A stretch of 64,000 nt of DNA from a virus. The notes under the pieces were generated by a model that saw only the letters and a list, made by a program, of their open reading frames with translations, searched no databases and was not told the DNA's origin. The stretch spans positions 1-64,000 of the IMG/VR virus record IMGVR_UViG_3300023118_000001. The stretch is one strand, 5' to 3'. Positions within the stretch are counted from its first letter, which is position 1. Every line of letters begins with the position of its first letter. The position numbers and the translations under genes are program-made. Below, in pieces: positions 6,078 to 14,652 of the stretch.

Positions 6078-6368
6078 ATGTCCCAGCCAACCGCCAACAT
6101 CCAGGACCTCATAGCCTTCGTCGCCGAGAACACCGGCTCGACCAAGGACGAGGCCAAGGTCTTCATCCATGCCACGCTGCATGGGATCAACCAACTGGTC
6201 AACGACCACAACAAGCTCACGCTGCGAGAGTTCGGCCGCTTCGAGCTGCGCTACCGCAAGGCGCGGATCAACAGCAAGCCGATCCAGGGCAAGCCGACGA
6301 CCATCCCGGCGCGAGAGCTGCTGCACTTCACGCCGAGCAAACTTCTGGCCAAAGAGGCGGACTACTGA
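6078..6368 (+). CDS. HU/IHF-family DNA-binding protein
   Basis: 96 residues, the normal size of HU/IHF subunits. The N-terminal helices (QDLIAFVAENTGSTKDEAKVFIHATLHGI) match the HU dimerisation region, then LREFGRFELRYRKAR (the conserved G-F turn) and a beta-arm region with a proline-containing tip (KPTTIPA) and the C-terminal F-x-PS-K-L. HU/IHF proteins bend DNA; in phages they act in packaging, replication or gene regulation. Placement two genes before the terminase suggests a packaging role, as IHF has at lambda cos. No strong ribosome site precedes the ATG. Its stop overlaps the next ATG. Confidence 0.88.
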   Translation: MSQPTANIQDLIAFVAENTGSTKDEAKVFIHATLHGINQLVNDHNKLTLREFGRFELRYRKARINSKPIQGKPTTIPARELLHFTPSKLLAKEADY

Positions 6369-6997
6369 TGGCTACGCGCAGAACTGTCAAGGATATGATG
6401 GACGATCCGAACTACGACGCCCGCACGCTGGAGCACGTCGGGAAAGGGCCAGGCGTGCCGATCGCCGATGACCACCCGACTAAGTACCCGCCGATGGCCA
6501 GCCCGATCCCGGTCACCAGCATGGCCACGCTCAAGTACGCCGATCGCCCGCTGTACGAGGGCATCCAGTCGCTGCTGGTGAACCTCAAGCACGACATGCT
6601 GCCTGAGAACATCCAGATGGAGATCATCGAAGCGATGTCGCCGTCGTCCAAGCGCGCCCTGGTGCAGCAGATGGCTGGGCTCGATGCCTCGGTGCTGGTG
6701 ACGTTCAAGGCTCAGCTCAAGCTGATCGACGCCGTCTGCACCCGGGTGATCAACCCCGACGGCACGCCGCGCCTGAACCACGGTCTGGACATCAGCGTGA
6801 AGGACGCGCTGAATATGTCGATGAAGGTGATCGGCATGCTGGTCAAGGACTTGCCCAAGGTGCTGACCCTGTCCCGCGTGCAGCGCCTGGAAGACAGTCT
6901 GCTGGAGGTCGTGCACTCGCTGCCCAAGGACAAACAGGACGAGGTGCTGCTGCTCCTCGAGGAATCGGAACGCAAGGCCGCGAGGGAAGGGAAATGA
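6368..6997 (+). CDS. Hypothetical protein, possible small terminase candidate
   Basis: 209 residues, mostly helical from about residue 60. The N-terminal 55 residues are polar and proline-rich. The C-terminus is highly charged (KDKQDEVLLLLEESERKAAREGK). It overlaps both neighbours by a few bases, so it is co-translated with the HU-like gene and the next gene, immediately before the large terminase. A small terminase (DNA recognition) is missing elsewhere, so this or the next gene probably fills that role, but I see no helix-turn-helix signature and cannot choose. Confidence 0.75.
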   Translation: MATRRTVKDMMDDPNYDARTLEHVGKGPGVPIADDHPTKYPPMASPIPVTSMATLKYADRPLYEGIQSLLVNLKHDMLPENIQMEIIEAMSPSSKRALVQQMAGLDASVLVTFKAQLKLIDAVCTRVINPDGTPRLNHGLDISVKDALNMSMKVIGMLVKDLPKVLTLSRVQRLEDSLLEVVHSLPKDKQDEVLLLLEESERKAAREGK

Positions 6998-7524
6998 GAT
7001 GGAATCCATTTGTGATGTACCGGGAACACGAGCAGCTGCAGACGACCTTCGACCAGGCTGTGAAGACCATCGAGGCGCTGTCTCGCCAGCTGCTGGCGCA
7101 CCAGACGTTGGTGGCGCGGGAGCTTCACACCCTGAAGTACGGCCGCCCTACCGCGCACTCTACCCTGGGGAACCCGCTCACCCCGGAGCAGGAAGAAATT
7201 GTCAAAGAGTTCAATGATAACAAGAGCTTACCTGAACAAATCCGACGTCATTTTGCACGCGGCGGGAAGTTTGAAAACCGGATAGCGGAGGGCCTGTTCG
7301 GCGAGGCAGGGTCGGATCACCAGACCCGCGCCATCGACCCTGCAGTATATGCGGCTGACCCTGAAGAGCCAGGCACCAAGGTCAACATCACGGTGCAGTT
7401 CGACGGCCAGACGCGGTCCGTGCAGGAGGTGTTCAGCGCCAGGGAGCGCAGCCAGTTTCTGGAAGACCAGTTCAAAGGCCTGGTGGCCGGCGCCGACGGC
7501 GTGGTAGTCAAACCCAAGGAGTAA
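6994..7524 (+). CDS. Hypothetical protein next to terminase
   Basis: 176 residues: helical N-terminal part (HEQLQTTFDQAVKTIEALSRQLLAHQTLVARE, coiled-coil-like), a polar middle and a C-terminal segment that looks beta-rich. It overlaps the preceding stop by four bases and ends seven bases before the terminase start. Position makes it the other candidate for the small terminase subunit or a packaging accessory. No family recognised. Confidence 0.75.
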   Translation: MRWNPFVMYREHEQLQTTFDQAVKTIEALSRQLLAHQTLVARELHTLKYGRPTAHSTLGNPLTPEQEEIVKEFNDNKSLPEQIRRHFARGGKFENRIAEGLFGEAGSDHQTRAIDPAVYAADPEEPGTKVNITVQFDGQTRSVQEVFSARERSQFLEDQFKGLVAGADGVVVKPKE

Positions 7525-7530
7525 ACCCTT

Positions 7531-9315
7531 TTGAGTGACCAAGGATCGGTGTCGTCGCGGTTCAGGATGCAGCTGAACCGCGAGGAGGGTATGAAGTCCC
7601 TCAGCAAGATCATCCTGCAGCACGGCTACGTCGAGGGTGAACCCTTCAGCTTCGACGACCACGAATTCCAGATCGACATCGTCGACGACACCGCGCAGCG
7701 CATCGACGTGCGCAAGTGCTCTCAGGTCGGGCTGACCGAGATGATGGCGCAGAAGACCCTGGCGATCATGGCGGTGCAGCGCAACATCCGTATCATGTTC
7801 AGCCAGCCGACCAAGGAGATGGCCACCAAGTTTTCCAAGGACCGGATCGACGGCGCCATCGAGCAGTCGGACTTCTACTCCAAGCTGGTGAAGGCCGGCT
7901 CCGATGCCGCTGGCATGAAGAAGCTGGGCCAGAACTACCTGTACATCATGGGCACCTACGGCGCCAACTCGGCGATCTCGGTCCCGGCCGAGATGATCAT
8001 CTCCGACGAAATCGACTTCTCCAACGACGGCGTGCTCGGCAAGCTGAACTCCCGTATCCGTCACGCCAAGACCGTGGACAGCAACGGCAACCGCGGCTAC
8101 CGCTACCGCTTCTCGACGCCGACGGTGGATGGCTTCGGCATCGACGTCGGCTTCAACGCCGGCGACCAGCGCTACTACATGTGCAAGTGCAAGCACTGCG
8201 CGACCTGGGTGTGCCCGGACTTCACCAGCGACCTGATCCTGCCTGGCTGGGACAAGCCGCTGATGGAGTTCAGCCGCGACAACCTGGACGACGAGCGCCT
8301 GGACATTAACGCGGCGTGGATCAAGTGCCCCAACTGTGCCAAGGATCTGTGGACCTCGCTGATCGACAAGGACCGTCGCCAGTGGGTGGCCAAGAAACCT
8401 GACAACTACGACCACAGCTACCAGGTGTACCCGTGGGACGTGCCCAAGTACAACACCCCGGCCGGCATCATCCGCCAGTTCGAGGGTTACCCGATCAAGG
8501 CTGACTTTTACAACTTCGTGGTGGGCCTGCCCTACTCCGATGCCGAGAACAGCTTCATCATCACCGACGAGCACCGCAAAAAGTATTGCGACATCGACCT
8601 CTGGATTTTCCAGACCATCATGCGCGACGTCACCACGATCGGCGGCATGGACATCGGCAAGACCTGCCACCTGACCGTCAAGGTCAAGGTGCAGGGCGGC
8701 TGGCACGTCATCTGGATGGAGAAGATCGTCAACGCCAAGAAGGACCCGGCGCTGCCCAAGGTCATCGCGCGGTTCGACTACTACCGCATGCGCAAGCTGT
8801 GCATCGACGCCGGTCCGGACATCACCCTGGTCAACGACCTGATCTCGGCGCGCGGCGGCGGCCGCATCCAGGCGGTGGTCTACACCAACGTGCCAGGCTT
8901 CATCCCGATCGCTCTGAAGAATGACGGCGACACCATCAACGCCGACCGGACCAAGACGCTGAGCCTGCTGCTGAGCCAGCACAACAACGGTGAGAACCAC
9001 TACCCGCACCGCGAGGAGCTGCGGATCGAGTTGTTCAAGCACCTGGGCACCACCAAGAAGATCCGCGAGCGCAACGCCCTCGGCGACGTGGTGGAGAAGT
9101 TCATCAAGACCGACAAGCAGGATCACTGGGTGCACTCGCTGAACTACTGCAACATCGCGGCCCTGGCCCTGGACGAGTTCGAGGACACCAGCGTGGTGGG
9201 TGTCCTGCCAGGCACGGCCTCGGTGAAAGTAGGCAGCACTGCCGAGGAGAGCCGCAGCGACGTCGAAGTGGGCAGCATGCTGAGCGGGATGTTCGGCTTC
9301 GCCAAACGTAGATAA
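7531..9315 (+). CDS. terL: Terminase large subunit (GpA-type)
   Basis: 594 residues, the usual length of GpA-type large terminases, the ATP-driven motor/nuclease that packages DNA. The P-loop position reads CSQVGLTE (residues 63-70), with Leu where the Walker A lysine usually stands; Walker B is MIISDE (155-160). A zinc-binding-like cluster follows (CKCKHC near 213 and CPNC near 262), typical of this family. The C-terminal nuclease part includes GGMDIGK and LCIDAGPD with acidic residues. The start is a TTG nine bases after AAGGAG; the next in-frame ATG at residue 13 is an alternative. It sits directly upstream of portal. Confidence 0.93.
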   Translation: MSDQGSVSSRFRMQLNREEGMKSLSKIILQHGYVEGEPFSFDDHEFQIDIVDDTAQRIDVRKCSQVGLTEMMAQKTLAIMAVQRNIRIMFSQPTKEMATKFSKDRIDGAIEQSDFYSKLVKAGSDAAGMKKLGQNYLYIMGTYGANSAISVPAEMIISDEIDFSNDGVLGKLNSRIRHAKTVDSNGNRGYRYRFSTPTVDGFGIDVGFNAGDQRYYMCKCKHCATWVCPDFTSDLILPGWDKPLMEFSRDNLDDERLDINAAWIKCPNCAKDLWTSLIDKDRRQWVAKKPDNYDHSYQVYPWDVPKYNTPAGIIRQFEGYPIKADFYNFVVGLPYSDAENSFIITDEHRKKYCDIDLWIFQTIMRDVTTIGGMDIGKTCHLTVKVKVQGGWHVIWMEKIVNAKKDPALPKVIARFDYYRMRKLCIDAGPDITLVNDLISARGGGRIQAVVYTNVPGFIPIALKNDGDTINADRTKTLSLLLSQHNNGENHYPHREELRIELFKHLGTTKKIRERNALGDVVEKFIKTDKQDHWVHSLNYCNIAALALDEFEDTSVVGVLPGTASVKVGSTAEESRSDVEVGSMLSGMFGFAKRR

Positions 9316-9331
9316 CCCGCTAGTTAGCGAG
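9316..9331. repeat. Interspersed 16-bp palindrome, copy 2
   Basis: CCCGCTAGTTAGCGAG, starting just after the terminase stop, in the opposite orientation to copy 1 (GTT centre). Confidence 0.7.
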
Positions 9332-9354
9332 GTATGTGGGATAACCTCATGTAC

Positions 9355-9370
9355 CTCGCGAACTGTCGAG
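9355..9370. repeat. Interspersed 16-bp palindrome, degenerate copy
   Basis: CTCGCGAACTGTCGAG, 13/16 to the consensus, in the same terminase-portal gap as copy 2. Confidence 0.4.
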
Positions 9371-9380
9371 AAAAGAACCC

Positions 9381-9410
9381 TTGTATTTCAGCCCGTTGGC
9401 CCACTAAACT
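9381..9410 (+). promoter_or_regulatory. Weak promoter candidate before portal
   Basis: TTGTAT (9381-9386), 18-bp spacer, TAAACT (9405-9410), in the 118-bp gap between terminase and portal that also holds two palindrome copies. Confidence 0.3.
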
Positions 9411-9439
9411 CGCGCCATCTCTAAGGAAGACGATTGCCC

Positions 9440-10903
9440 ATGGCTGGCACCAAGACACCAGGTAGCAAAGGATCGAGGTACGCGGCAGCGAGTACCCAGG
9501 TTATTTTGCCGACCCGAAATCTTGCGGGTAAGGCGCGAGCCAAACGCCCAGGCTCAGACCTGAAGAAAGGCGATGCCATCACCAACACGCTGAAAAAGTT
9601 CAACCTGAACGCTATCAGCAACGTCAGCTCCCGAACCGATGTCAACGAAATCATCCGCCTGCTGTGCCGTGAGAACGGCATGTTCAGCTCGGCGGCGAAC
9701 TCGATGGCGGCCATCTCGGTGGGTACTGGCTTCAGATTGGCCGGCTATGACGCAACGGGGGCCATGAGCACCGAAGTCATGTCCGTGGCCTACAGCATCA
9801 TGGATCGATTCTCGACGCTGCATGATTACAGCAAGGGATACAACGATAAGCCAGGGATGCAATCGCTGCTGTCGACGCTTCAAACGGATGTCATCACAAC
9901 AGGAGGTTGTGGTGTTGAACTGGTGCTGGACAAGGAGTTCGGCCCCGAGCGGCTGGTGCCGATCGGTTACTCGACTGTTGAATGGGAGGCGGATGGCCAG
10001 GGAGGGCGTTATCCAACACAGGACGGCGGCGACATTGAGCTGAACATCCCCACCGTCTTCGTATCCGAGCACAACCGCAACGCCGACGAGGCGTATGCCA
10101 CCAGCCTGCTGCGTCCGGGCCTGTCCCAGGTGATGAACTTCGAAGGCTTTATCGAAGACATGCACCGGGCCCTGAACCGCACCGGCCACAGCCGCCTGAT
10201 CGCGACCATCATCGCTGACAAGATCAAGGCTGCCGCCGACGACACCATCAAGCACGACCCCAAGAAAATGGGTGAGTTGTTCGACCTGGTGCGCCAGCAG
10301 GTGATCGAGGCGCTGTCCGGCCTTGAGCCTGAAGACGCCGTGGTGACCTTTGACAGCGTGACCTACACGGTCGAGGACACCGGTGGCAACAAGGCCGACT
10401 ACGCGCCGATGGTAGCTGTGCTGGCCAACATGCTGGGGGCTTCGCTCAAGACGCCGGCTTCGGTCAGCGGCATGCGCGCATCGGGTGGCCAAGGCCTGTC
10501 CAACGCCGAGACCCTGATCTACCTGCAGGTCGTGCAAGGCACGCGCTCGCCGGTGGAGGAAGCGATGTCCCGCGCCCTGACCCTGGCCTGCCGCCTGCAA
10601 GGCATCGACGGCTACGTCGCCTTCGAATTCAACCCAATCAACCTGCGTCCAGACATCGAGCTGGAAGCGTATTTCGGCACCCGCCAAAAGCGTGTGCTCG
10701 AGCTGCTGAGCTGGGGTGTGATCAACGAGGCCCACGCTTGCTGGGAACTCGGCATCCGCCCACAAGGCCTGTCAGCTGTTCTGGCCGGCACCAAGTTCTA
10801 CGCCAAGGATGCTTCTGACGCGACCGCTACCGATCGCACCACGTCGTCAGGCGCGGCACTCACCCCCGACACCCCGGCTCAGTCCGGCGGTGCCGACAAA
10901 TAA
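9440..10903 (+). CDS. Portal protein
   Basis: 487 residues, in the range for siphovirus portals, the dodecameric ring through which DNA enters the head. The order terminase-portal-protease-capsid and the portal-like central region (residues ~100-300, including TTGGCGVELVLDKEFGPERL and a long helix-rich crown region) support the call. The C-terminal 30 residues are Thr/Ser/Ala-rich and likely disordered. Start at the ATG ten bases after AAGGAAG; a TTG six bases earlier is in frame but too close to the ribosome site. Ends 10 bp before the protease gene. Confidence 0.85.
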   Translation: MAGTKTPGSKGSRYAAASTQVILPTRNLAGKARAKRPGSDLKKGDAITNTLKKFNLNAISNVSSRTDVNEIIRLLCRENGMFSSAANSMAAISVGTGFRLAGYDATGAMSTEVMSVAYSIMDRFSTLHDYSKGYNDKPGMQSLLSTLQTDVITTGGCGVELVLDKEFGPERLVPIGYSTVEWEADGQGGRYPTQDGGDIELNIPTVFVSEHNRNADEAYATSLLRPGLSQVMNFEGFIEDMHRALNRTGHSRLIATIIADKIKAAADDTIKHDPKKMGELFDLVRQQVIEALSGLEPEDAVVTFDSVTYTVEDTGGNKADYAPMVAVLANMLGASLKTPASVSGMRASGGQGLSNAETLIYLQVVQGTRSPVEEAMSRALTLACRLQGIDGYVAFEFNPINLRPDIELEAYFGTRQKRVLELLSWGVINEAHACWELGIRPQGLSAVLAGTKFYAKDASDATATDRTTSSGAALTPDTPAQSGGADK

Positions 10904-10913
10904 GGAGCCTGGC

Positions 10914-12401
10914 ATGGCAGTTGAAATTTGGCTGGGCACTGAAGCGGCCTTCAACAAGTTCTCCAGCTTTGAGATGAAGTACACGTTCGACAAGGACGCC
11001 TACTCCAACTCCCCATACGACGATGACCGCCAGGAACTCTGCCCAGTATTTGGTGTAGATATCAATCGTAAAGGTCTGTATCTGCTGGAGAAAGTGGGCG
11101 ATACTCCGGTCCTGAAGATTCATGGTTCGCTGGTCGCCTCCTACCGCCGCTACCACCGGTGGTTCGCCGGTGAAGTGACCAGCTACGAAGCGATCAATGA
11201 TGCCCTGGCGATCCTGGCTGAGACTGGCCACACCGACATTGTCATTGACCACAACAGCGGCGGTGGCGCGGTCAGCGGGCTGAACACGGTCACCGAGCAC
11301 ATGGAGCGCCTGCAGGGCGAGGGCATGAACATTCGTTCCCACACCGACAGCGCTTCGTTCTCGGCGAGCTACTGGATCATGTCCAGTGCCAACCAGGTGA
11401 CCGCCAGCAAGATGGCTGAGTTGGGCTCCATCGGGGTGATCGCGGTGGTTCGCACCTACGCCAACACCGAACAGACGATGGGCCTGAAGTTCACCGTACT
11501 GAAGGAAGGCGAGTTCAAGGCCGTGGGCAACCCCTACGAGGAACTGAGCGATGCCGACAAGAAGTACCTGCAGGAAAATCTGAAGGAGACCAACTCGTTC
11601 TTCCTCAGCCACATTTCCGCACAGCGCGGCCTTAGTCTTGACGACTACAAGGACTGGGCTGACGGCAAAACCTTTTTCGCTGCGAAGGCTGTGAAAAATG
11701 GGCTGGTCGACAGGATCGCAACCCTGAACGACCTTATTGATCGCGGCGCGTCCGCAACCACAACTGGCGACAGAAGGAAGTTTGAGATGAAGATCTCCGC
11801 TGAAAAAATCGCTCAGATCGAAGCGGGCGCGGCTCCAAAAGACGTGCTCACCAAGGCTGAGTTGGCTCACTACACCAAGCAGATGGCCGACCTGGAAGAG
11901 GCTGCCACCAAGGAAGCCGCTGCTCAGAAAGAGCTGGACGACGCCGAAGCTGAGAAGCTGGCCAAGGAAGCTGCTGACAAGGAAGCCGCTGACAAGCTCG
12001 ACAAGACTGAGCCAACCGTGCCAGGCACCACCGGCTTCGACGCCGCGGCGCTGACCTCGGCTTTCAAAGAAAATGGCAAGCTGGAAGCGAAGGTCGAAGA
12101 TCTGACTGAGCGCCTGGCCAAGGCCGAAACCGCGCTGGCTGAAGCCAAGTCTCAGACCGAAAGTCTGGTCGTGGTTGCACAGCGCGCGGTGAAAAACTTG
12201 CAGGTCGCCACCGGCAGCCCGCAGGTCGAGAAAAGCTCCCCGGTCGAAATCCTGGGGCAGTTCAACGACCTGCAGACCAAGCTGGCCGGCGTCTTCAAGA
12301 CCGAGCAGCAGTCCTCGTCCACTCCTACCAAGGAAGCGACGACCCCACTCTCGGTGGGCCTGCGTCAGAAAGTTTCCCAACTCAACACTCAGAAGCGCTA
12401 A
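10914..12401 (+). CDS. Head maturation protease (S49/SppA-type) fused to scaffold
   Basis: 495 residues. About residues 60-290 match the S49 (signal peptide peptidase A, ClpP-fold) proteases used by lambda-type phages: HNSGGGAVSG near the oxyanion site, a nucleophile-region serine in SFSASYW and the lysine-containing ASKMAELGSIGV segment. After residue ~290 the protein becomes a long Ala/Glu/Lys coiled coil with a Ser/Thr-rich linker and a basic C-terminal end (GLRQKVSQLNTQKR), as in capsid scaffolds. The protease would cleave scaffold and perhaps portal or capsid during head maturation. An internal start at 11787 probably yields free scaffold. Start at the ATG seven bases after AAGGAG. Confidence 0.88.
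   Translation: MAVEIWLGTEAAFNKFSSFEMKYTFDKDAYSNSPYDDDRQELCPVFGVDINRKGLYLLEKVGDTPVLKIHGSLVASYRRYHRWFAGEVTSYEAINDALAILAETGHTDIVIDHNSGGGAVSGLNTVTEHMERLQGEGMNIRSHTDSASFSASYWIMSSANQVTASKMAELGSIGVIAVVRTYANTEQTMGLKFTVLKEGEFKAVGNPYEELSDADKKYLQENLKETNSFFLSHISAQRGLSLDDYKDWADGKTFFAAKAVKNGLVDRIATLNDLIDRGASATTTGDRRKFEMKISAEKIAQIEAGAAPKDVLTKAELAHYTKQMADLEEAATKEAAAQKELDDAEAEKLAKEAADKEAADKLDKTEPTVPGTTGFDAAALTSAFKENGKLEAKVEDLTERLAKAETALAEAKSQTESLVVVAQRAVKNLQVATGSPQVEKSSPVEILGQFNDLQTKLAGVFKTEQQSSSTPTKEATTPLSVGLRQKVSQLNTQKR
11787..12401 (+). CDS. Nested scaffold protein (internal start)
   Basis: The ATG at codon 292 of the protease gene is in frame and preceded by AGAAGGAAG six bases upstream, a stronger ribosome site than many true starts in this window. 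It would produce a 204-residue protein consisting of exactly the coiled-coil scaffold part and not the protease. This matches the arrangement of lambda gpC/gpNu3, where scaffold is translated from inside the protease gene. Inference; the product itself is unproven. Confidence 0.65.
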   Translation: MKISAEKIAQIEAGAAPKDVLTKAELAHYTKQMADLEEAATKEAAAQKELDDAEAEKLAKEAADKEAADKLDKTEPTVPGTTGFDAAALTSAFKENGKLEAKVEDLTERLAKAETALAEAKSQTESLVVVAQRAVKNLQVATGSPQVEKSSPVEILGQFNDLQTKLAGVFKTEQQSSSTPTKEATTPLSVGLRQKVSQLNTQKR

Positions 12402-12413
12402 GGAGAATCAGTC

Positions 12414-12869
12414 ATGGCTGACTTTAAATTTGGAGTGCTCACTGTTCTGCCTGAGCGCCTGAACGTCATCACCTGCAAGCTGGGCTCGGCTGCAGGCCAG
12501 CTGTACACCGACAAGGACAAGGGCAAGCTGATGTCCCTCGGCACCGTGTCGAACTACGCTCTGGCCGCCGACGGCGACGAGATCGGGGGTTTCCTCGACA
12601 ACATCGACGGTGGCCCAACTGCCAACGGCTTCGTGGTCGGCGGTGTGGCTCGCCCTGATACCGGCTTCCGCGTTGAAGCGGTGGTCGCTGCAGGTTCCGC
12701 AGCCCTGGTCGTGAAGGACTTCGTGGTCGCTGGTGCACAAGCTGCACTGGGCACCAAGAGCCTGCCGGCTGTGAAGAAAGGCGTCCCAACCCTGCAGAAG
12801 TATCAGGTGATCCGCCTGTACGGCAACGGCACGGCGGGTACTACCGTCCTCTTGGAACGAGTGGCCTAA
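12414..12869 (+). CDS. Probable head decoration/stabilisation protein
   Basis: 151 residues, Gly/Ala/Val-rich and likely all-beta, lying exactly between the protease/scaffold and the capsid gene, where lambda has gpD and related phages have head-stabilising proteins. No motif identifies it beyond position and composition. A clear ribosome site (AAGGAGA) precedes the ATG. Confidence 0.65.
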   Translation: MADFKFGVLTVLPERLNVITCKLGSAAGQLYTDKDKGKLMSLGTVSNYALAADGDEIGGFLDNIDGGPTANGFVVGGVARPDTGFRVEAVVAAGSAALVVKDFVVAGAQAALGTKSLPAVKKGVPTLQKYQVIRLYGNGTAGTTVLLERVA

Positions 12870-12909
12870 CGGTCCACACGCCACTCCAACATTTCAAGGA
12901 ATCGAAACC

Positions 12910-14088
12910 ATGCAATGCAAACTGAAATACGTGGCCCTCGAGGCCGGCAAGCAAGTCGAGAAGGAGCTGGACGCTAACGTCGAGCTGTATGCTCAGGCCG
13001 CTGAAGCGGGCATGAACCTGCGTCAGTACCTGCGTACCGTCGCCTCCGACTTCGACGTCACCATGGGTGACCCGATCGACCAGATGATGACCAACGCCGG
13101 CATGATGGACGGTGAGCATCGCACCGGCCCTGCGCTGACCATGGCTCAAATGACCGGCATGACCCAAGCCGACGGCTTCCGCCGCCCGGACGGTTCCGAC
13201 GGTTCGCTCGGCGCTCGCCTGCTGTACCCGCAGATGATTCTGGAAACCATGAACGCCAACGTCCTGCGTGACGACGGCTCGGACATCCTGTCCATTTGGG
13301 AATCCTTCATCGCCACCAGCCGCAACCTGAACGGCCAAAAAGCCGAGCAGCCGATCATCGACACTTCGGCACCGGAAGGCAGCCGCAGCGGTCGCATGGT
13401 GCAGATGGCGTTGCCGGAAACCATGGTCTCCATCACCACTGGCCAAAAATCGTTCAAGATCCCAACCAACTCGATTGGTCTGATGATCGCCAACGAAGCG
13501 ATGGCTGCTACCACCATCGACCTGGTGCGTATCGTGATGGAAGCTCAGTCGCGCGGTGACAAGATCCGCCGCGTCGGTGAGCAGCTGAAGTCCATGGTCC
13601 TGGGTGATGCTGACCTGGACATGACTCCGCTGCCGATCCTCAAGGCTGGCGACTTCGACCCAACCATCACTGCTGACGGCGTGATCACCAAGCGTGCTTA
13701 CATCAAGTGGCTGTTCAGCATGCGCAAAACCGCCAACATCAGCCAAGTGCTGACCGACATCGACACCGCGCTGAACGTCGATGAAGGCCTGGCGCCGAAG
13801 AACGTTGGCCAGGACAACTCGAAGATCCTGACCCCGTGGGGCGGTCTGAACCTGGGTCTGACCCAGCCACAGATCACGCCGTTCGAGGCGGACATGTTCG
13901 GTGCCGGTCTGCTGGTCGGCTTCGACCCGCGCTACGCCATCCAACGCTTCGTGAACATCTCGGCTGCATACGATGCGATCGAAGAGTTCGTGATGCGCAA
14001 AGCGACCGGGTTCCGCGTCGACTATGGCGAGATGTCCACCCGTCTGTACGACGAGGCCTGGTCGGTTCTCAGCCTCGAAGCAGCCTAA
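12910..14088 (+). CDS. Major capsid protein
   Basis: 392 residues; length, position (after portal, protease and decoration genes) and a dedicated terminator immediately downstream mark it as the major capsid protein. The N-terminal ~110 residues are rich in Met, Gly and Asp and may be a flexible or delta-like arm; the later part has repeated beta/helix segments ending in SVLSLEAA. Ribosome site AAGGAATCGAAACC-ATG. The strong terminator behind it would let this gene be transcribed in excess of those that follow. Confidence 0.88.
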   Translation: MQCKLKYVALEAGKQVEKELDANVELYAQAAEAGMNLRQYLRTVASDFDVTMGDPIDQMMTNAGMMDGEHRTGPALTMAQMTGMTQADGFRRPDGSDGSLGARLLYPQMILETMNANVLRDDGSDILSIWESFIATSRNLNGQKAEQPIIDTSAPEGSRSGRMVQMALPETMVSITTGQKSFKIPTNSIGLMIANEAMAATTIDLVRIVMEAQSRGDKIRRVGEQLKSMVLGDADLDMTPLPILKAGDFDPTITADGVITKRAYIKWLFSMRKTANISQVLTDIDTALNVDEGLAPKNVGQDNSKILTPWGGLNLGLTQPQITPFEADMFGAGLLVGFDPRYAIQRFVNISAAYDAIEEFVMRKATGFRVDYGEMSTRLYDEAWSVLSLEAA

Positions 14089-14098
14089 GGGCTAATGG

Positions 14099-14126
14099 AA
14101 GGGCCGCTTCGGCGGCCCTTCTTTCT
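14099..14126 (+). terminator. Terminator after the capsid gene
   Basis: A nine-base perfect stem (AAGGGCCGC/GCGGCCCTT) capped by a TTCG tetraloop and followed by CTTTCT. Probably partial, lowering expression of the neck and tail genes relative to capsid. Confidence 0.9.
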
Positions 14127-14153
14127 ATCTAAAACTGCTGGAGAATCAAGATC

Positions 14154-14642
14154 ATGGCACTGAAAAAACCTGACGAACCTACCAAAGAAGCCACTGCTGA
14201 CGAAGCAAAGCGCGTGGAACAGGCCAAGGCCCTGGAAGCTCAGAAGCAACAAGAGCTGAAAGAGCAGCAAGAGAAGCAAGCTGAAGCCGACAAGGCCGAA
14301 GCTGATCGCCTTCAGAAGATCGAAGACGACAAAGCTGAGCAAGCTGCCAAGGACGAAGAGCAGCGCATGGCCAATGAATCGGCCCGCCAAGAGCTGGCCC
14401 GGCAGGAGTCCGACAAGGAAGCCACCTCGACTCGTGAGCGCCTCGCTCAGGAAGACGAAGTCGCGCGCCTGGCCGGCAAAAAGGTCAAAGAGCGCAAGCT
14501 GGTGGAAGTGGAAAGCCTCACCCACTCCGACCTGCGTCAGCCTTCGACTGGCACCTGGATCACCGGCAAAGGCACCGAGTACCTGCTCGATGACGGCTGG
14601 CTCTCGAACCAGATCGCTGCTCGCCTGCTGAAGTACGCGTAA
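14154..14642 (+). CDS. Coiled-coil protein downstream of capsid
   Basis: 162 residues. Residues ~5-115 are a charged, Gln/Glu/Lys/Ala-rich helix (QKQQELKEQQEKQAEADKAE...), probably a long coiled coil; the last ~50 residues (SLTHSDLRQP to the end) look like a small folded domain. Located between capsid and connector genes. It could be a head-associated or assembly factor; no family recognised. Confidence 0.75.
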   Translation: MALKKPDEPTKEATADEAKRVEQAKALEAQKQQELKEQQEKQAEADKAEADRLQKIEDDKAEQAAKDEEQRMANESARQELARQESDKEATSTRERLAQEDEVARLAGKKVKERKLVEVESLTHSDLRQPSTGTWITGKGTEYLLDDGWLSNQIAARLLKYA

Positions 14643-14652
14643 GGAGCTTGGC

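Noticed and set aside
7228-9135. Long antisense frame (635 codons) over the terminase
   Set aside because: Complementary to a clear TerL; rich in Val/Leu/His/Arg as expected of antisense frames.
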